This document shows positions 1-5,872 of a stretch of DNA of 6,454 nt, in pieces. How positions within the stretch are numbered: the stretch's first letter is position 1; each line of letters begins with the position of its first letter. Where the stretch lies: NCBI GenBank assembly GCA_031281925.1, contig JAITES010000061.1:1-6454 (forward strand), given 5' to 3'. Source of the stretch: Treponema sp. GTDB lineage: Bacteria; Spirochaetota; Spirochaetia; Treponematales; Breznakiellaceae. Position numbers and translations under genes: made by a program. The notes beneath the pieces were generated by a model. The model saw only the letters and a program-made list of their open reading frames with translations. It did no database searches and was not told where the DNA came from.

Positions 1-315
1 CCCGCCGGTGATCTCGTCCCCCAGCCCCGCAAAATCACTGCTGTGACCGAGCGCACGAGCTATCTGCCGGGAAAGTCCATAGTTGACTTCTTCGACAAGA
101 TCGCCTGCATAGTATTCTACCGAAGCGGCTGAAATATTTTTCTTGCCACAGTAACCGGGAAAGATGAGACAGCGAAGCTTCTCCACTATGTCGATGATGA
201 CACTCCGGTTGAGCTGGCTGGCTGTCTCAACCTTGATGATCTCCGAGTGGGCTTCATAACTCTCCGTCAGAAGATTGGTGAGATATTTTAACCGGGCGCC
301 GGTATCGTTCTTCAC
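1..315 (-). CDS. cysE: Serine O-acetyltransferase, N-terminal part (cut by window edge)
   Basis: The first 105 codons are present and the gene continues past the left edge. Serine O-acetyltransferase makes O-acetylserine from serine and acetyl-CoA in the cytoplasm, the usual acceptor for cysteine synthase. The visible part is the all-helical N-terminal domain: residues 44-54 read VEKLRCLIFPG, the ILFPG-type signature of the EpsC-like bacterial branch, followed by YCGKKNI and a helix around residues 66-90. The left-handed beta-helix and catalytic region are outside the window. I chose the GTG start at 315-313, which overlaps the desulfurase stop codon (GTGA, 4 bases). There is no strong ribosome site, so translational coupling is likely. 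Its place at the end of a cysteine operon supports the call. The family match is from recognition only, since the hexapeptide repeats cannot be seen. Confidence 0.85.
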   Translation of the reverse strand, partial: MKNDTGARLKYLTNLLTESYEAHSEIIKVETASQLNRSVIIDIVEKLRCLIFPGYCGKKNISAASVEYYAGDLVEEVNYGLSRQIARALGHSSDFAGLGDEITGG

Positions 316-1913
316 CTGACTGTCAACTCAAAGAGAGCCCGCACCAGGGCATCCACTTCTTCCGGCGTGTTATAAAAGGCAAGCGAAGGACGGACTGTTC
401 CTTCAAGGCCGAAGAAACGGTGTACCGGCTGGGCGCAGTGGTGACCGGCACGCACGGCGATTCCCCGTGTGTTGAGAAACTCCCCTATGGCCTCAAGGTT
501 GTTATAACCCTCCAGCACAAATGAAAGGACACTGGCCTTTTCCGCTGCAGTTCCGATGAGTCGGAGGCCCGGCACCCGCCTGAGTTCCGCCATGGCGTAC
601 TGAAGGAGTTCGTGTTCCCACGCGGCAATGTTTGTCATGCCGATAGCGCCGACATAATCCAGGGCGGCGCCCAGTCCCACAGCGTCTGCGATGTTTCCCG
701 TACCGGCTTCAAACTTTGCCGGAGCCTTCTGGTAGAGAGTCCGTTCAAAGCTGACATCTGCGATCATGTTGCCGCCGCCCTGCCAGGGCTTTGCCGCTTC
801 CAGCACCTCGCTCTTGCCGTAGAGGGCTCCAATACCGGTGGGTCCGAAGATCTTGTGCCCCGAGAAGACAAAGAAATCCGCGTCCAGCGCGCTTACATTT
901 ACCGGTATGTGCGAAACTGCCTGGGCTCCGTCAATCAGTACACGTACACCCCTGGCGTGGGCAATCTGCACCATCTCCGCCACCGGCGTTACCGTTCCTG
1001 TTGCGTTGGACACCTGGGTGATTGCTGCAAAGCGGGTATGTTTGTTGAAAAGAGATGTGTATTCGGAAAGGATGATCTGTCCGCTCCGGTCGATTGGAGC
1101 TGCCCGCAGCACGGCCCCGGTTTCCCCGGCGATGATCTGCCAGGGAACAATGTTGGCGTGATGTTCCAGAATGGTAAGGATGATCTCGTCGCCGGGCTTG
1201 AGGTACTGCTTTACAAATGCATGGGCGGCAAGGTTGATCCCCTCGGTGGTGCCCCGGACAAAGACAATGTTATCCGCGGAAGGAGCGCCGATAAACCGGG
1301 CGATCTTCCCCCTGGCCTCTTCGTAGGCATCGGTTGAACGGGACGCAAGTTCATGCGCGCCCCGGTGCACATTGGAGTTTTCATGTTCGTAGTAATATTG
1401 CAAACGCTCAATTACCACCCTGGGCCGCTGGGTGGTGGCAGCGTTATCAAGCCACACGAGATCGTGACCATTCACCTTTTCCGAAAGAACCGGAAAGTCG
1501 GCGCGGATGGTATCCAGCGGCAGACCGGGATGGAGGCTGTGTAACGGCGCGGCAGGTATTGCCGGAAGGCCGGCGGTCTGCTCCGCGTCTACGGGCAGCA
1601 CCACGGGATGGTAAGCAAGTGCTGTGCCGCTCATCATTTCCGTGACGCCGCCAAAGCCGGACGGGAGGCCAAAAATGGTGTCTGTCACCGGGGGGAACTC
1701 CCCCGCTGAGGGGGGAAGCGGAGGACTTACCGCTTGCGTGTCGAGTCCCGGATCGTTGTTGCGGTAAGGCCGGAGCGAGGAGGGAGGCGTCCCCCCCTTA
1801 TTAAATTCCGGAAAATACGCGGCTGCAAGGGCAGCAAGTTCCGCTTCCGAAGGCAGACCGTAATCAACGGGGGAAGCCTGGTTCCAGTCAGACCGGCTGC
1901 TGGGTATATTCAT
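312..1913 (-). CDS. SufS-like cysteine desulfurase with encapsulin cargo-loading extension
   Basis: PLP enzyme that removes sulfur from L-cysteine, giving alanine and an enzyme persulfide; 533 residues against about 410 for a plain SufS. The catalytic domain starts near residue 133 (LDTIRADFP). It shows WLDNAATTQRP at 154-164, EHH at 250-252, the DGAQ cofactor aspartate at 328, the PLP lysine in SGHK at Lys354, the catalytic cysteine in RAGHHCAQP at Cys493, and VRPSLAFYN with Arg508. All key residues are present. The first 132 residues are rich in Pro, Ala and Gly, with no signal peptide, and match the disordered N-terminal domain that targets family 2A cargo desulfurases into the shell. The ATG at 1913 overlaps the encapsulin gene by 26 bases and has a GGGGA ribosome site 6 bases upstream. 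No SufE or SufU is seen nearby. The MoeZ rhodanese domain is a candidate sulfur acceptor (inference). Confidence 0.95.
   Translation of the reverse strand: MNIPSSRSDWNQASPVDYGLPSEAELAALAAAYFPEFNKGGTPPSSLRPYRNNDPGLDTQAVSPPLPPSAGEFPPVTDTIFGLPSGFGGVTEMMSGTALAYHPVVLPVDAEQTAGLPAIPAAPLHSLHPGLPLDTIRADFPVLSEKVNGHDLVWLDNAATTQRPRVVIERLQYYYEHENSNVHRGAHELASRSTDAYEEARGKIARFIGAPSADNIVFVRGTTEGINLAAHAFVKQYLKPGDEIILTILEHHANIVPWQIIAGETGAVLRAAPIDRSGQIILSEYTSLFNKHTRFAAITQVSNATGTVTPVAEMVQIAHARGVRVLIDGAQAVSHIPVNVSALDADFFVFSGHKIFGPTGIGALYGKSEVLEAAKPWQGGGNMIADVSFERTLYQKAPAKFEAGTGNIADAVGLGAALDYVGAIGMTNIAAWEHELLQYAMAELRRVPGLRLIGTAAEKASVLSFVLEGYNNLEAIGEFLNTRGIAVRAGHHCAQPVHRFFGLEGTVRPSLAFYNTPEEVDALVRALFELTVR
1518..1913 (-). 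other. N-terminal cargo-loading domain of the desulfurase (residues 1-132)
   Basis: Low-complexity segment ahead of the desulfurase fold. One likely short helix, SEAELAALAAAYFPEF, lies at residues 22-37. The rest is Pro/Gly/Ala-rich and probably disordered. The tripeptide Gly-Leu-Pro occurs four times (residues 19-21, 82-84, 115-117 and 130-132); the first two share the longer form [Tyr/Phe]-Gly-Leu-Pro-Ser. In family 2A encapsulin systems the desulfurase is known to be loaded through such an N-terminal extension. Which of these motifs binds the shell is inference. Confidence 0.8.
1689..1799 (-). repeat. G/C-run, palindrome-rich segment within the cargo-loading domain
   Basis: This part of the coding sequence has runs of six G (1690-1695 and 1710-1715), five C (1700-1704) and seven C (1791-1797) on the plus strand. 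The C run at 1700-1704 can pair with either flanking G run, and CCGCT at 1703-1707 can pair with AGCGG at 1717-1721, so several mutually exclusive hairpins are possible. It encodes residues 39-75, a Pro-rich stretch (PPSS, PPLPPS, EFPPV) between two better-ordered motifs. The composition differs from the flanking gene and looks like an in-frame insertion of a small palindromic element. That origin is inference. Confidence 0.45.
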
Positions 1914-2841
1914 AGTATTCCCCTACTTCAACATCTTCCAGCACAGCGAGGGCGTCGTCGGCAAGAATCGCCGCGGAGCAGTACAGAGAGAGCAGGTAAG
2001 ACGCTATACCGGAGTCGTCTATGCCGCGGAAGCGTACCGAGAGTCCCCTGGATTGTTCGCCGGGAAGCCCCGTCTGGAAGAGGCCGATAACTCCGCGCTT
2101 TGCCTCGCCGCTGCGCACAAGGAGTATATTTGTCTTGCCGGTTTTTGCTTTGGGAGTTTTGAGACCGTCCACAAAGAGTTTGTCCGTGGGAACGATGGGA
2201 ACGCCGCGCCAGGCAATAAAGGTTCCCCCGGCAAGGTTCACCGTTACCGGCGGTACTCCACGGCGGGTACACTCACGTTCAAAGGCGGCAATGGCTCTGG
2301 GGTGTGCGAGAAAAAAAGAAGGCTCCTTCCACACCTTGCTGAGTAGTTCGTCAAGATCGTCGGGCATGGGTCTGCCGTTGCGGGTCTGGATGCGCTGAGA
2401 ATCGGCAACATTTTTGAGGAGTCCGTAATCGTCACTGTTGACGAGCTGACTTTCCTGCCGCTCACGCAAACTTTCAATGGCCAGCGAAAGCTGTTCCCTG
2501 GTTTGATCATAGGGCGAACTGTAGACATCGGAAATTTTTGTGTCCACGTTGATGATGGTGCTGATCGAGTGAAGCTGATACTCACGCGGTTTTGCCTGGT
2601 AATCCACAAAACCCTGGGGAATCTCCTGCTTTTTGGGATCCTGGCTGCACAGTACATCCAGCGGGGTTTCCCCTTCCACAACGCGGTTGACCCGGTAGAT
2701 GCCCGCCTCAAGCCCCTTGAATTCCAGTACCTTTGCAAGGTACTTGGGGGTGAGGGCTCCGAATTGGGGCGGGGTCTTGGTGATATTCGCAAGCTGATAC
2801 GCCGCCTCTCTCCCTAACGCATTAATTACTTTGTCTGCCAT
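1888..2841 (-). CDS. enc: Family 2A encapsulin shell protein (SrpI-like)
   Basis: HK97-fold protein of 317 residues that self-assembles into a protein nanocompartment in the cytoplasm; family 2A members form 60-subunit shells around a cysteine desulfurase. Recognised from family features rather than a catalytic motif: an N-terminal arm starting ALGREAAYQLANITKTPPQ (8-26), the segment KYLAKVLEFKGLEAGIYRVN (33-52), the central SSPYDQTREQLSLAIESLRE (108-127), the AHPRAIAAFERECTRRG helix (179-195), and WRGVPIVPTDK (211-221) followed by a basic loop. Length is close to that of SrpI and the mycobacterial major membrane protein I. The ATG at 2841 has a clear GGAG ribosome site. The next gene downstream is the expected cargo, overlapping by 26 bases, which strongly supports the call. 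A phage capsid is ruled out by the lack of any portal, protease or tail gene. Cysteines at 65, 191 and 288 are of unknown relevance. Confidence 0.95.
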   Translation of the reverse strand: MADKVINALGREAAYQLANITKTPPQFGALTPKYLAKVLEFKGLEAGIYRVNRVVEGETPLDVLCSQDPKKQEIPQGFVDYQAKPREYQLHSISTIINVDTKISDVYSSPYDQTREQLSLAIESLRERQESQLVNSDDYGLLKNVADSQRIQTRNGRPMPDDLDELLSKVWKEPSFFLAHPRAIAAFERECTRRGVPPVTVNLAGGTFIAWRGVPIVPTDKLFVDGLKTPKAKTGKTNILLVRSGEAKRGVIGLFQTGLPGEQSRGLSVRFRGIDDSGIASYLLSLYCSAAILADDALAVLEDVEVGEYYEYTQQPV

Positions 2842-2886
2842 GATACTCTCCTTTGCAAAACCTTGGTTTTGTCACAACTTACTTTA
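2842..2886 (-). promoter_or_regulatory. 45-base gap with perfect dyad and strong ribosome site before the encapsulin gene
   Basis: This is the longest gap inside the operon. It contains a perfect 7-base inverted repeat, CAAAACC at 2856-2862 and GGTTTTG at 2865-2871, separated by two bases. Next to it, on the coding strand, is AAAGGAG about 6 bases from the encapsulin ATG. The dyad could be a protein-binding site or an mRNA hairpin that sets processing or stability, letting the shell protein be made in larger amounts than the upstream enzymes. There is no U-run, so it is not an ordinary terminator, and I see no good internal promoter. Confidence 0.4.
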
Positions 2887-4059
2887 TTAGTAGACTGGTA
2901 GTGTGGTATCCACTTCCCGTGCCCACGCGTTTACTCCGTCTTTAAGATTGAGTAAACGTCCGGTATAGCCCGCTTCCCGCAGGGCTCTTATCGCAAAAAT
3001 ACTCCGCTGGCCTATCTTGCAGATAAACACGGCGTCTATTGACGGATCAAACTCGTCAATGCGGCGGGCCATCTGACCCAGGGGAACCGGCTTTGCATTG
3101 GGGAACCTGACGATTGCCCGCTCGTGTGGTTCCCGGATGTCGATGATCTGCAGGGGATCGTTCCGGTCAAAACGTTCCTTGAGTTCCTTTGCCGTAATGG
3201 TCTCCACCGGATCTTCGCCGGTGTTTTTCTTGAGGCCGCAGAACTGCTCATAGTCAATGAGTTCGCGGATAGTTGGATTGGTACCGCAGATGGGGCAATG
3301 GGGATCCTTGTCCAGCCTGAGTTCCCGAAACTTCATCTTCCACGCGTCAAAGAGAAGGAGTCTTCCCACAAGAGAATCGCCGCCGCCGACAATGAGTTTG
3401 ATCACCTCGTTGGCCTGGATGGTTCCCACGATTCCGGGCAGCACTCCTACTACGCCGCCTTCGGCGCAGGAAGGCACCAGTCCCGGGGGAGGCGGTTCCG
3501 GATAGAGGCAGCGGTAACAGGGCCCCTCCCTGGCATAGAACACCGAAGCCTGGCCTTCAAACTGAAAAACCGAACCGTAAACATTCGGGATACCCAAAAG
3601 AACACAGGCATCGTTTACCAGATAACGGGTCTGGTAATTGTCGGTCCCATCGGCTACCACATCGTAGTCTTTCATGATCTCAAGCGCGTTGGCGCTGCTG
3701 AGCATGGTATTGTAGGTGTTAATTTTTATTTTGGGGTTGATGCTTTTGATCCGATCCTGAGCGGAGGCGACCTTGGGCCTGCCTATATCGCGGGTTCCGT
3801 GGATCACCTGGCGCTGCAGGTTGGATTCCTCAACAAAATCAAAATCAACAATGCCCAGTGTTCCCACTCCCGCGGCGGCAAGGTACAGAGCCAGGGGAGC
3901 GCCAAGGCCTCCGGTGCCAACGATGAGTACCCGCGCCGCCTTGAGCCGTTTCTGTCCCCTGATGCCCACTTCCTCCAGGAGAAGATGTCTGCTGTAACGG
4001 TCTATCTCCTCGTTGCTGAGGCCGGGAAGCTCTCTGTCTTTAATAACGCTTTCTGCCAT
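2887..4059 (-). CDS. moeZ: MoeZ-type sulfur carrier adenylyltransferase/sulfurtransferase (ThiF-rhodanese fusion)
   Basis: E1-like enzyme of 390 residues that adenylates the C-terminal glycine of a ubiquitin-fold sulfur carrier and converts it to a thiocarboxylate. The ThiF/MoeB domain spans about residues 13-265: RYSRH at 21-25, the ATP loop VGTGGLG at 47-53, VDFD at 71-74, zinc ligands CYRC (181-184) and CPIC (255-258), and the conserved cysteine in PSCAEGG at Cys198. A rhodanese domain follows at about 285-390, with IIDIREPHE at 305-313 and active-site loop CKIGQRS with Cys347, so it should carry a persulfide. This is the architecture of mycobacterial MoeZ. It lies 24 bases after the carrier gene, and no molybdopterin or thiamine genes are visible, so cysteine synthesis is the likely role. 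The ribosome site (AGGGA) is weak and rather far from the ATG at 4059. Confidence 0.95.
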   Translation of the reverse strand: MAESVIKDRELPGLSNEEIDRYSRHLLLEEVGIRGQKRLKAARVLIVGTGGLGAPLALYLAAAGVGTLGIVDFDFVEESNLQRQVIHGTRDIGRPKVASAQDRIKSINPKIKINTYNTMLSSANALEIMKDYDVVADGTDNYQTRYLVNDACVLLGIPNVYGSVFQFEGQASVFYAREGPCYRCLYPEPPPPGLVPSCAEGGVVGVLPGIVGTIQANEVIKLIVGGGDSLVGRLLLFDAWKMKFRELRLDKDPHCPICGTNPTIRELIDYEQFCGLKKNTGEDPVETITAKELKERFDRNDPLQIIDIREPHERAIVRFPNAKPVPLGQMARRIDEFDPSIDAVFICKIGQRSIFAIRALREAGYTGRLLNLKDGVNAWAREVDTTLPVY

Positions 4060-4083
4060 TATGCAATTCCCTGAATTTCCAAA

Positions 4084-4356
4084 TCAGCCGCCGGCGATTG
4101 CCGGAACCAGCATGATCTGGGCCCCGGACGAAACCGGTGTATCAAGTCCCTGCAAATTTTTGATATTGGTCTCGCCCACAAAAATATTTATAAAAGAACG
4201 GAGTTCCCCTTCTTTATACAGATGCTGTTTAATATCAGGATACTTCTCCGTCAGGGCCGCAAGAGCCTCCCCGACAGTGGCTCCTTCAACGCTCAGCCCG
4301 GAAGCGCGATCCGTAAATGACCGCAATGCCGTGGGAATAAGAATGTCTACCGCCAT
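4084..4356 (-). CDS. cysO: CysO-like ubiquitin-fold sulfur carrier protein
   Basis: Small beta-grasp protein of the MoaD/ThiS family, 90 residues. Its C-terminus VPAIAGG (84-90) ends exactly in the Gly-Gly needed for adenylation and thiocarboxylation, so no trimming is required. The N-terminal strand DILIPTALRSFTD (4-16) and the FINIFVGETNIKNLQGLDTP stretch (54-73) resemble mycobacterial CysO, which ends AVAGG. As the thiocarboxylate it would donate sulfur to the cysteine synthase, forming a CysO-cysteine adduct. The ATG at 4356 has GGAGG 7 bases upstream and overlaps the peptidase gene by 10 bases. The neighbours on both sides are its presumed partners: the activating enzyme downstream and the adduct-cleaving peptidase upstream. 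A MoaD or ThiS role is less likely because no other genes of those pathways are seen. Confidence 0.93.
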   Translation of the reverse strand: MAVDILIPTALRSFTDRASGLSVEGATVGEALAALTEKYPDIKQHLYKEGELRSFINIFVGETNIKNLQGLDTPVSSGAQIMLVPAIAGG

Positions 4357-4796
4357 ATTTCTTCCTCCAAAAATTTCGCCCTGTCCGGGGTAAGTTCCCA
4401 GGATCTCAGGTCCCCGGCCTTTCCCCTGTCCACGCTCACAATGACGTACGAGTAGAAAGGCAGGGCATGTTCCCTGTCAAAGTCCGAAGGCTCCGCGGGA
4501 TGATCGGGATGGGAGTGGTAAAAACCCAACACATCCTTTCCCGTTTTGCGGGCCTCCAGTTCCGCCCGCATCAGATCCTCGCTCCGTATTTCAAAGCGGT
4601 GATACTGTTCCGCTTCTTCCCTTGAATTCTCAATCGGGATGATCCGCTCAAGCCTGCGCCTGACGGAATCAAAACCGGGCTCTGCCGCGGCCTGCGGATC
4701 GATCGTGCCCAGCAGTATGCCGCAGCATTCATTGGGCCAGGCCTTTTCCCCCTCGGAACGGATCGTCTTTTCCGCTTCGCTCCCCATCTCAAGCAT
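4347..4796 (-). CDS. mec: Mec-like JAMM (M67) metallopeptidase
   Basis: Zinc peptidase of 149 residues in the JAB1/MPN/Mov34 fold. The complete JAMM site is visible: Glu23 in PNECCGILLG, then HSH at 94-96, Ser104 and Asp107 in the spacing H-x-H-x7-S-x2-D. In Mycobacterium, Mec releases cysteine from the CysO-Cys adduct; the adjacent carrier and cysteine synthase genes point to the same job here. The frame is open further upstream to an ATG at 4889, but that would overlap the synthase gene by about 100 bases and add residues unlike the family. I prefer the ATG at 4796 (MLEMGSEAEK), which overlaps the synthase stop by 8 bases and follows an AAGG-type ribosome site. A second ATG at 4787 is also possible. 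It overlaps the carrier gene by 10 bases at its end. Confidence 0.92.
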   Translation of the reverse strand: MLEMGSEAEKTIRSEGEKAWPNECCGILLGTIDPQAAAEPGFDSVRRRLERIIPIENSREEAEQYHRFEIRSEDLMRAELEARKTGKDVLGFYHSHPDHPAEPSDFDREHALPFYSYVIVSVDRGKAGDLRSWELTPDRAKFLEEEIWR

Positions 4797-5691
4797 TGCC
4801 GCCTTCCCAGAACCTGTCCTGAAGATACCGCGTTCCGCTGTCTCCCAAAATAGTAACGATGAGAGAGTCTTCGGGAACGGAGGCGGCAAGCTTCAGCGCC
4901 CCCAGCACATTTGCACCGGAACTGATTCCGGCAAAGATACCTTCTTTCCGGACAAGCTGACGGGCCGTTTCGTAGGCTTCCTCGGTGTTTACTTCAATAA
5001 CCGAATCCGCCAGGCTCTCATCGTAAAAGCCGGGCTTGATGGTACTTGCCATATGTTTGGTGCCTTCAATGCCGTGAAATGGGGAATCCGGCTGAATGGC
5101 AACAACCCTGATTGCCGGATTGAGTTCCTTGAGCCTGCGGCCCGTCCCCATGAGCGTCCCCGAAGTTCCCATGCCGGCAATGAAGTGAGTTACCCTGCCG
5201 CCGGTCTGTTCCCAGATTTCCGGGGCCGTCCCGTTGTAGTGGGCCTTCCAGTTGACATCGTTGTTGTACTGGTTGGGGTAAAAATACTTTTCGCTCTGAG
5301 CTGCGGCTTCCTTTTGGGCCGCCAGAAAGGCGCCGTCGGAACTTTCAAGCGGGTCTGTCTCCACGATAAGGGCTCCATAACGGCGGATCAGATTTTTCCT
5401 CTCATTGTTGGCGTTGGCGGGAAGGTAAATAGTCACCGGATAGCCCAGGAAGGCCCCGAACATGGCGTATGCTATCCCCGTGTTTCCGCTTGACGCATCA
5501 ATGATGGTCTTTCCCGGCCTGAGCAGGCCCTTCTCAATGCCGTCAAGCAGCATGGCCCTGGCAGCGCGGTCTTTGACGGAACCGGAAGGATTATGAAATT
5601 CCGCCTTGGCCTGTATGGAAGGGCCTCTTTTGGGAGAAATTTTACCGAGTTCTATCAGAGGGGTATTACCCACCATGTCTATCAGCTTCAT
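4789..5691 (-). CDS. cysM: Cysteine synthase, CysM/CysK fold
   Basis: PLP-dependent beta-replacement enzyme of 300 residues that joins an activated serine to sulfide or a carrier thiocarboxylate. Motifs: PLP lysine in NPSGSVKDR (Lys40), substrate loop SSGNTG (67-72), phosphate-binding GTSGT (175-179), IFAGISSGA (252-260), and Ser285 in GDSGTRY near the cofactor ring. The neighbouring carrier and JAMM peptidase suggest a CysM that uses thiocarboxylated CysO. Mycobacterial CysM prefers O-phosphoserine, but a serine acetyltransferase at the end of this operon and the HGIEGTKHM stretch (206-214), also found in CysK-like enzymes, leave O-acetylserine equally possible. An in-frame TTG at 5700 would add three residues. 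I chose the ATG at 5691 because MKLIDMVGNTP is the usual family start. No convincing ribosome site precedes either. It is the first gene of the operon. Confidence 0.93.
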   Translation of the reverse strand: MKLIDMVGNTPLIELGKISPKRGPSIQAKAEFHNPSGSVKDRAARAMLLDGIEKGLLRPGKTIIDASSGNTGIAYAMFGAFLGYPVTIYLPANANNERKNLIRRYGALIVETDPLESSDGAFLAAQKEAAAQSEKYFYPNQYNNDVNWKAHYNGTAPEIWEQTGGRVTHFIAGMGTSGTLMGTGRRLKELNPAIRVVAIQPDSPFHGIEGTKHMASTIKPGFYDESLADSVIEVNTEEAYETARQLVRKEGIFAGISSGANVLGALKLAASVPEDSLIVTILGDSGTRYLQDRFWEGGNA

Positions 5692-5699
5692 ATCATACA

Positions 5700-5714
5700 A
5701 AATCTATCAGATTT
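5700..5714. promoter_or_regulatory. Perfect 6-base dyad at the start of the operon transcript
   Basis: AAATCT (5700-5705) and AGATTT (5709-5714) form a perfect inverted repeat with a three-base centre. It lies between the -10 box and the start codon and covers the expected transcription start. It could be a repressor operator, or a small hairpin at the 5' end of the mRNA. Short AT-rich dyads also arise by chance in such DNA. Confidence 0.35.
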
Positions 5715-5720
5715 ATAGGA

Positions 5721-5750
5721 ATTATAGCATGGAAATATGCGTAGTGTCAA
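5721..5750 (-). promoter_or_regulatory. Sigma-70-type promoter of the cysteine/encapsulin operon
   Basis: On the minus strand TTGACA (5750-5745) and TATAAT (5726-5721) both match the consensus exactly and are 18 bases apart. Transcription would start near 5714, leaving a leader of about 23 bases, too short for a riboswitch. With such strong core elements, repression rather than activation is the more likely mode of control (inference). Confidence 0.8.
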
Positions 5751-5845
5751 GTATTGTTTCAAAACCAACAACCTTGCCCTGTGAGTTCCGGGTAAAGGCC
5801 GCTCCCTGTCCGCGAATATACAATTTTTCAAAAATATACTTGACA
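5745..5845. repeat. Inverted 10-base motif containing both divergent -35 boxes
   Basis: TGTCAAGTAT at 5745-5754 and ATACTTGACA at 5836-5845 are exact reverse complements, 81 bases apart, and each contains the -35 hexamer of one of the two divergent transcripts. The seven-base core appears again as TGTCAAG at 5897-5903, overlapping the ribosome site of the plus-strand gene. Part of the identity follows from both being consensus -35 boxes; the four extra matched bases upstream (ATAC) do not. Between the arms lies a more GC-rich stretch (about 5771-5816) in which I see nothing recognisable. Confidence 0.5.
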
Positions 5846-5872
5846 TTTCCCATAGACTTACTACACTATAAT
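5840..5872 (+). promoter_or_regulatory. Promoter of the binding-protein gene
   Basis: TTGACA at 5840-5845 matches the -35 consensus. TATAAT at 5867-5872 matches the -10 consensus but is 21 bases away, longer than the usual 16-18. An alternative -10, TACACT at 5862-5867, has the better spacing of 16 but a weaker match. AT-rich DNA upstream (5817-5839) could act as an UP element. The odd spacing suggests a regulated promoter, possibly one reshaped by a bound activator. Confidence 0.6.

Noticed and set aside
612..1337. Plus-strand open frame of about 241 codons
   Set aside because: It is antisense to the desulfurase catalytic domain and has the irregular composition of a shadow frame.
2311..2317. 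Run of seven A (seven U in the mRNA) in the encapsulin gene as a frameshift site
   Set aside because: The frame is intact on both sides and encodes the expected Ser-Phe-Phe-Leu; no alternative product of interest follows a slip.
1888..2841. Prophage major capsid protein
   Set aside because: The HK97-like fold is shared with phage, but the adjacent desulfurase with a loading extension and the absence of other phage genes identify an encapsulin.
3124..4074. Plus-strand open frame of about 316 codons
   Set aside because: It lies antisense to moeZ, whose motifs are all intact. The peptide shows no recognisable domain, and long antisense frames are expected in GC-rich codon usage.
2887..4796. 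Bacterial ubiquitin-like conjugation or antiphage system (E1-like, ubiquitin-fold and JAMM genes together)
   Set aside because: No E2-like protein is present, the E1-like protein has a rhodanese domain as in MoeZ, and the neighbours are cysteine synthase and serine acetyltransferase. Cysteine biosynthesis explains the set better.
4797..4889. Upstream extension of the JAMM peptidase to the ATG at 4889
   Set aside because: It would overlap the synthase gene by about 100 bases and encode 31 residues unlike the family; the start at 4796 fits the usual N-terminus.
4639..5493. Plus-strand open frame of about 284 codons
   Set aside because: It is antisense to the JAMM peptidase and cysteine synthase genes, with no domain or ribosome site that I can recognise.
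5761..5830. Possible riboswitch or small RNA between the divergent promoters
   Set aside because: The stretch lies upstream of both transcripts, and I see no S-box, T-box or other conserved RNA pattern in it.
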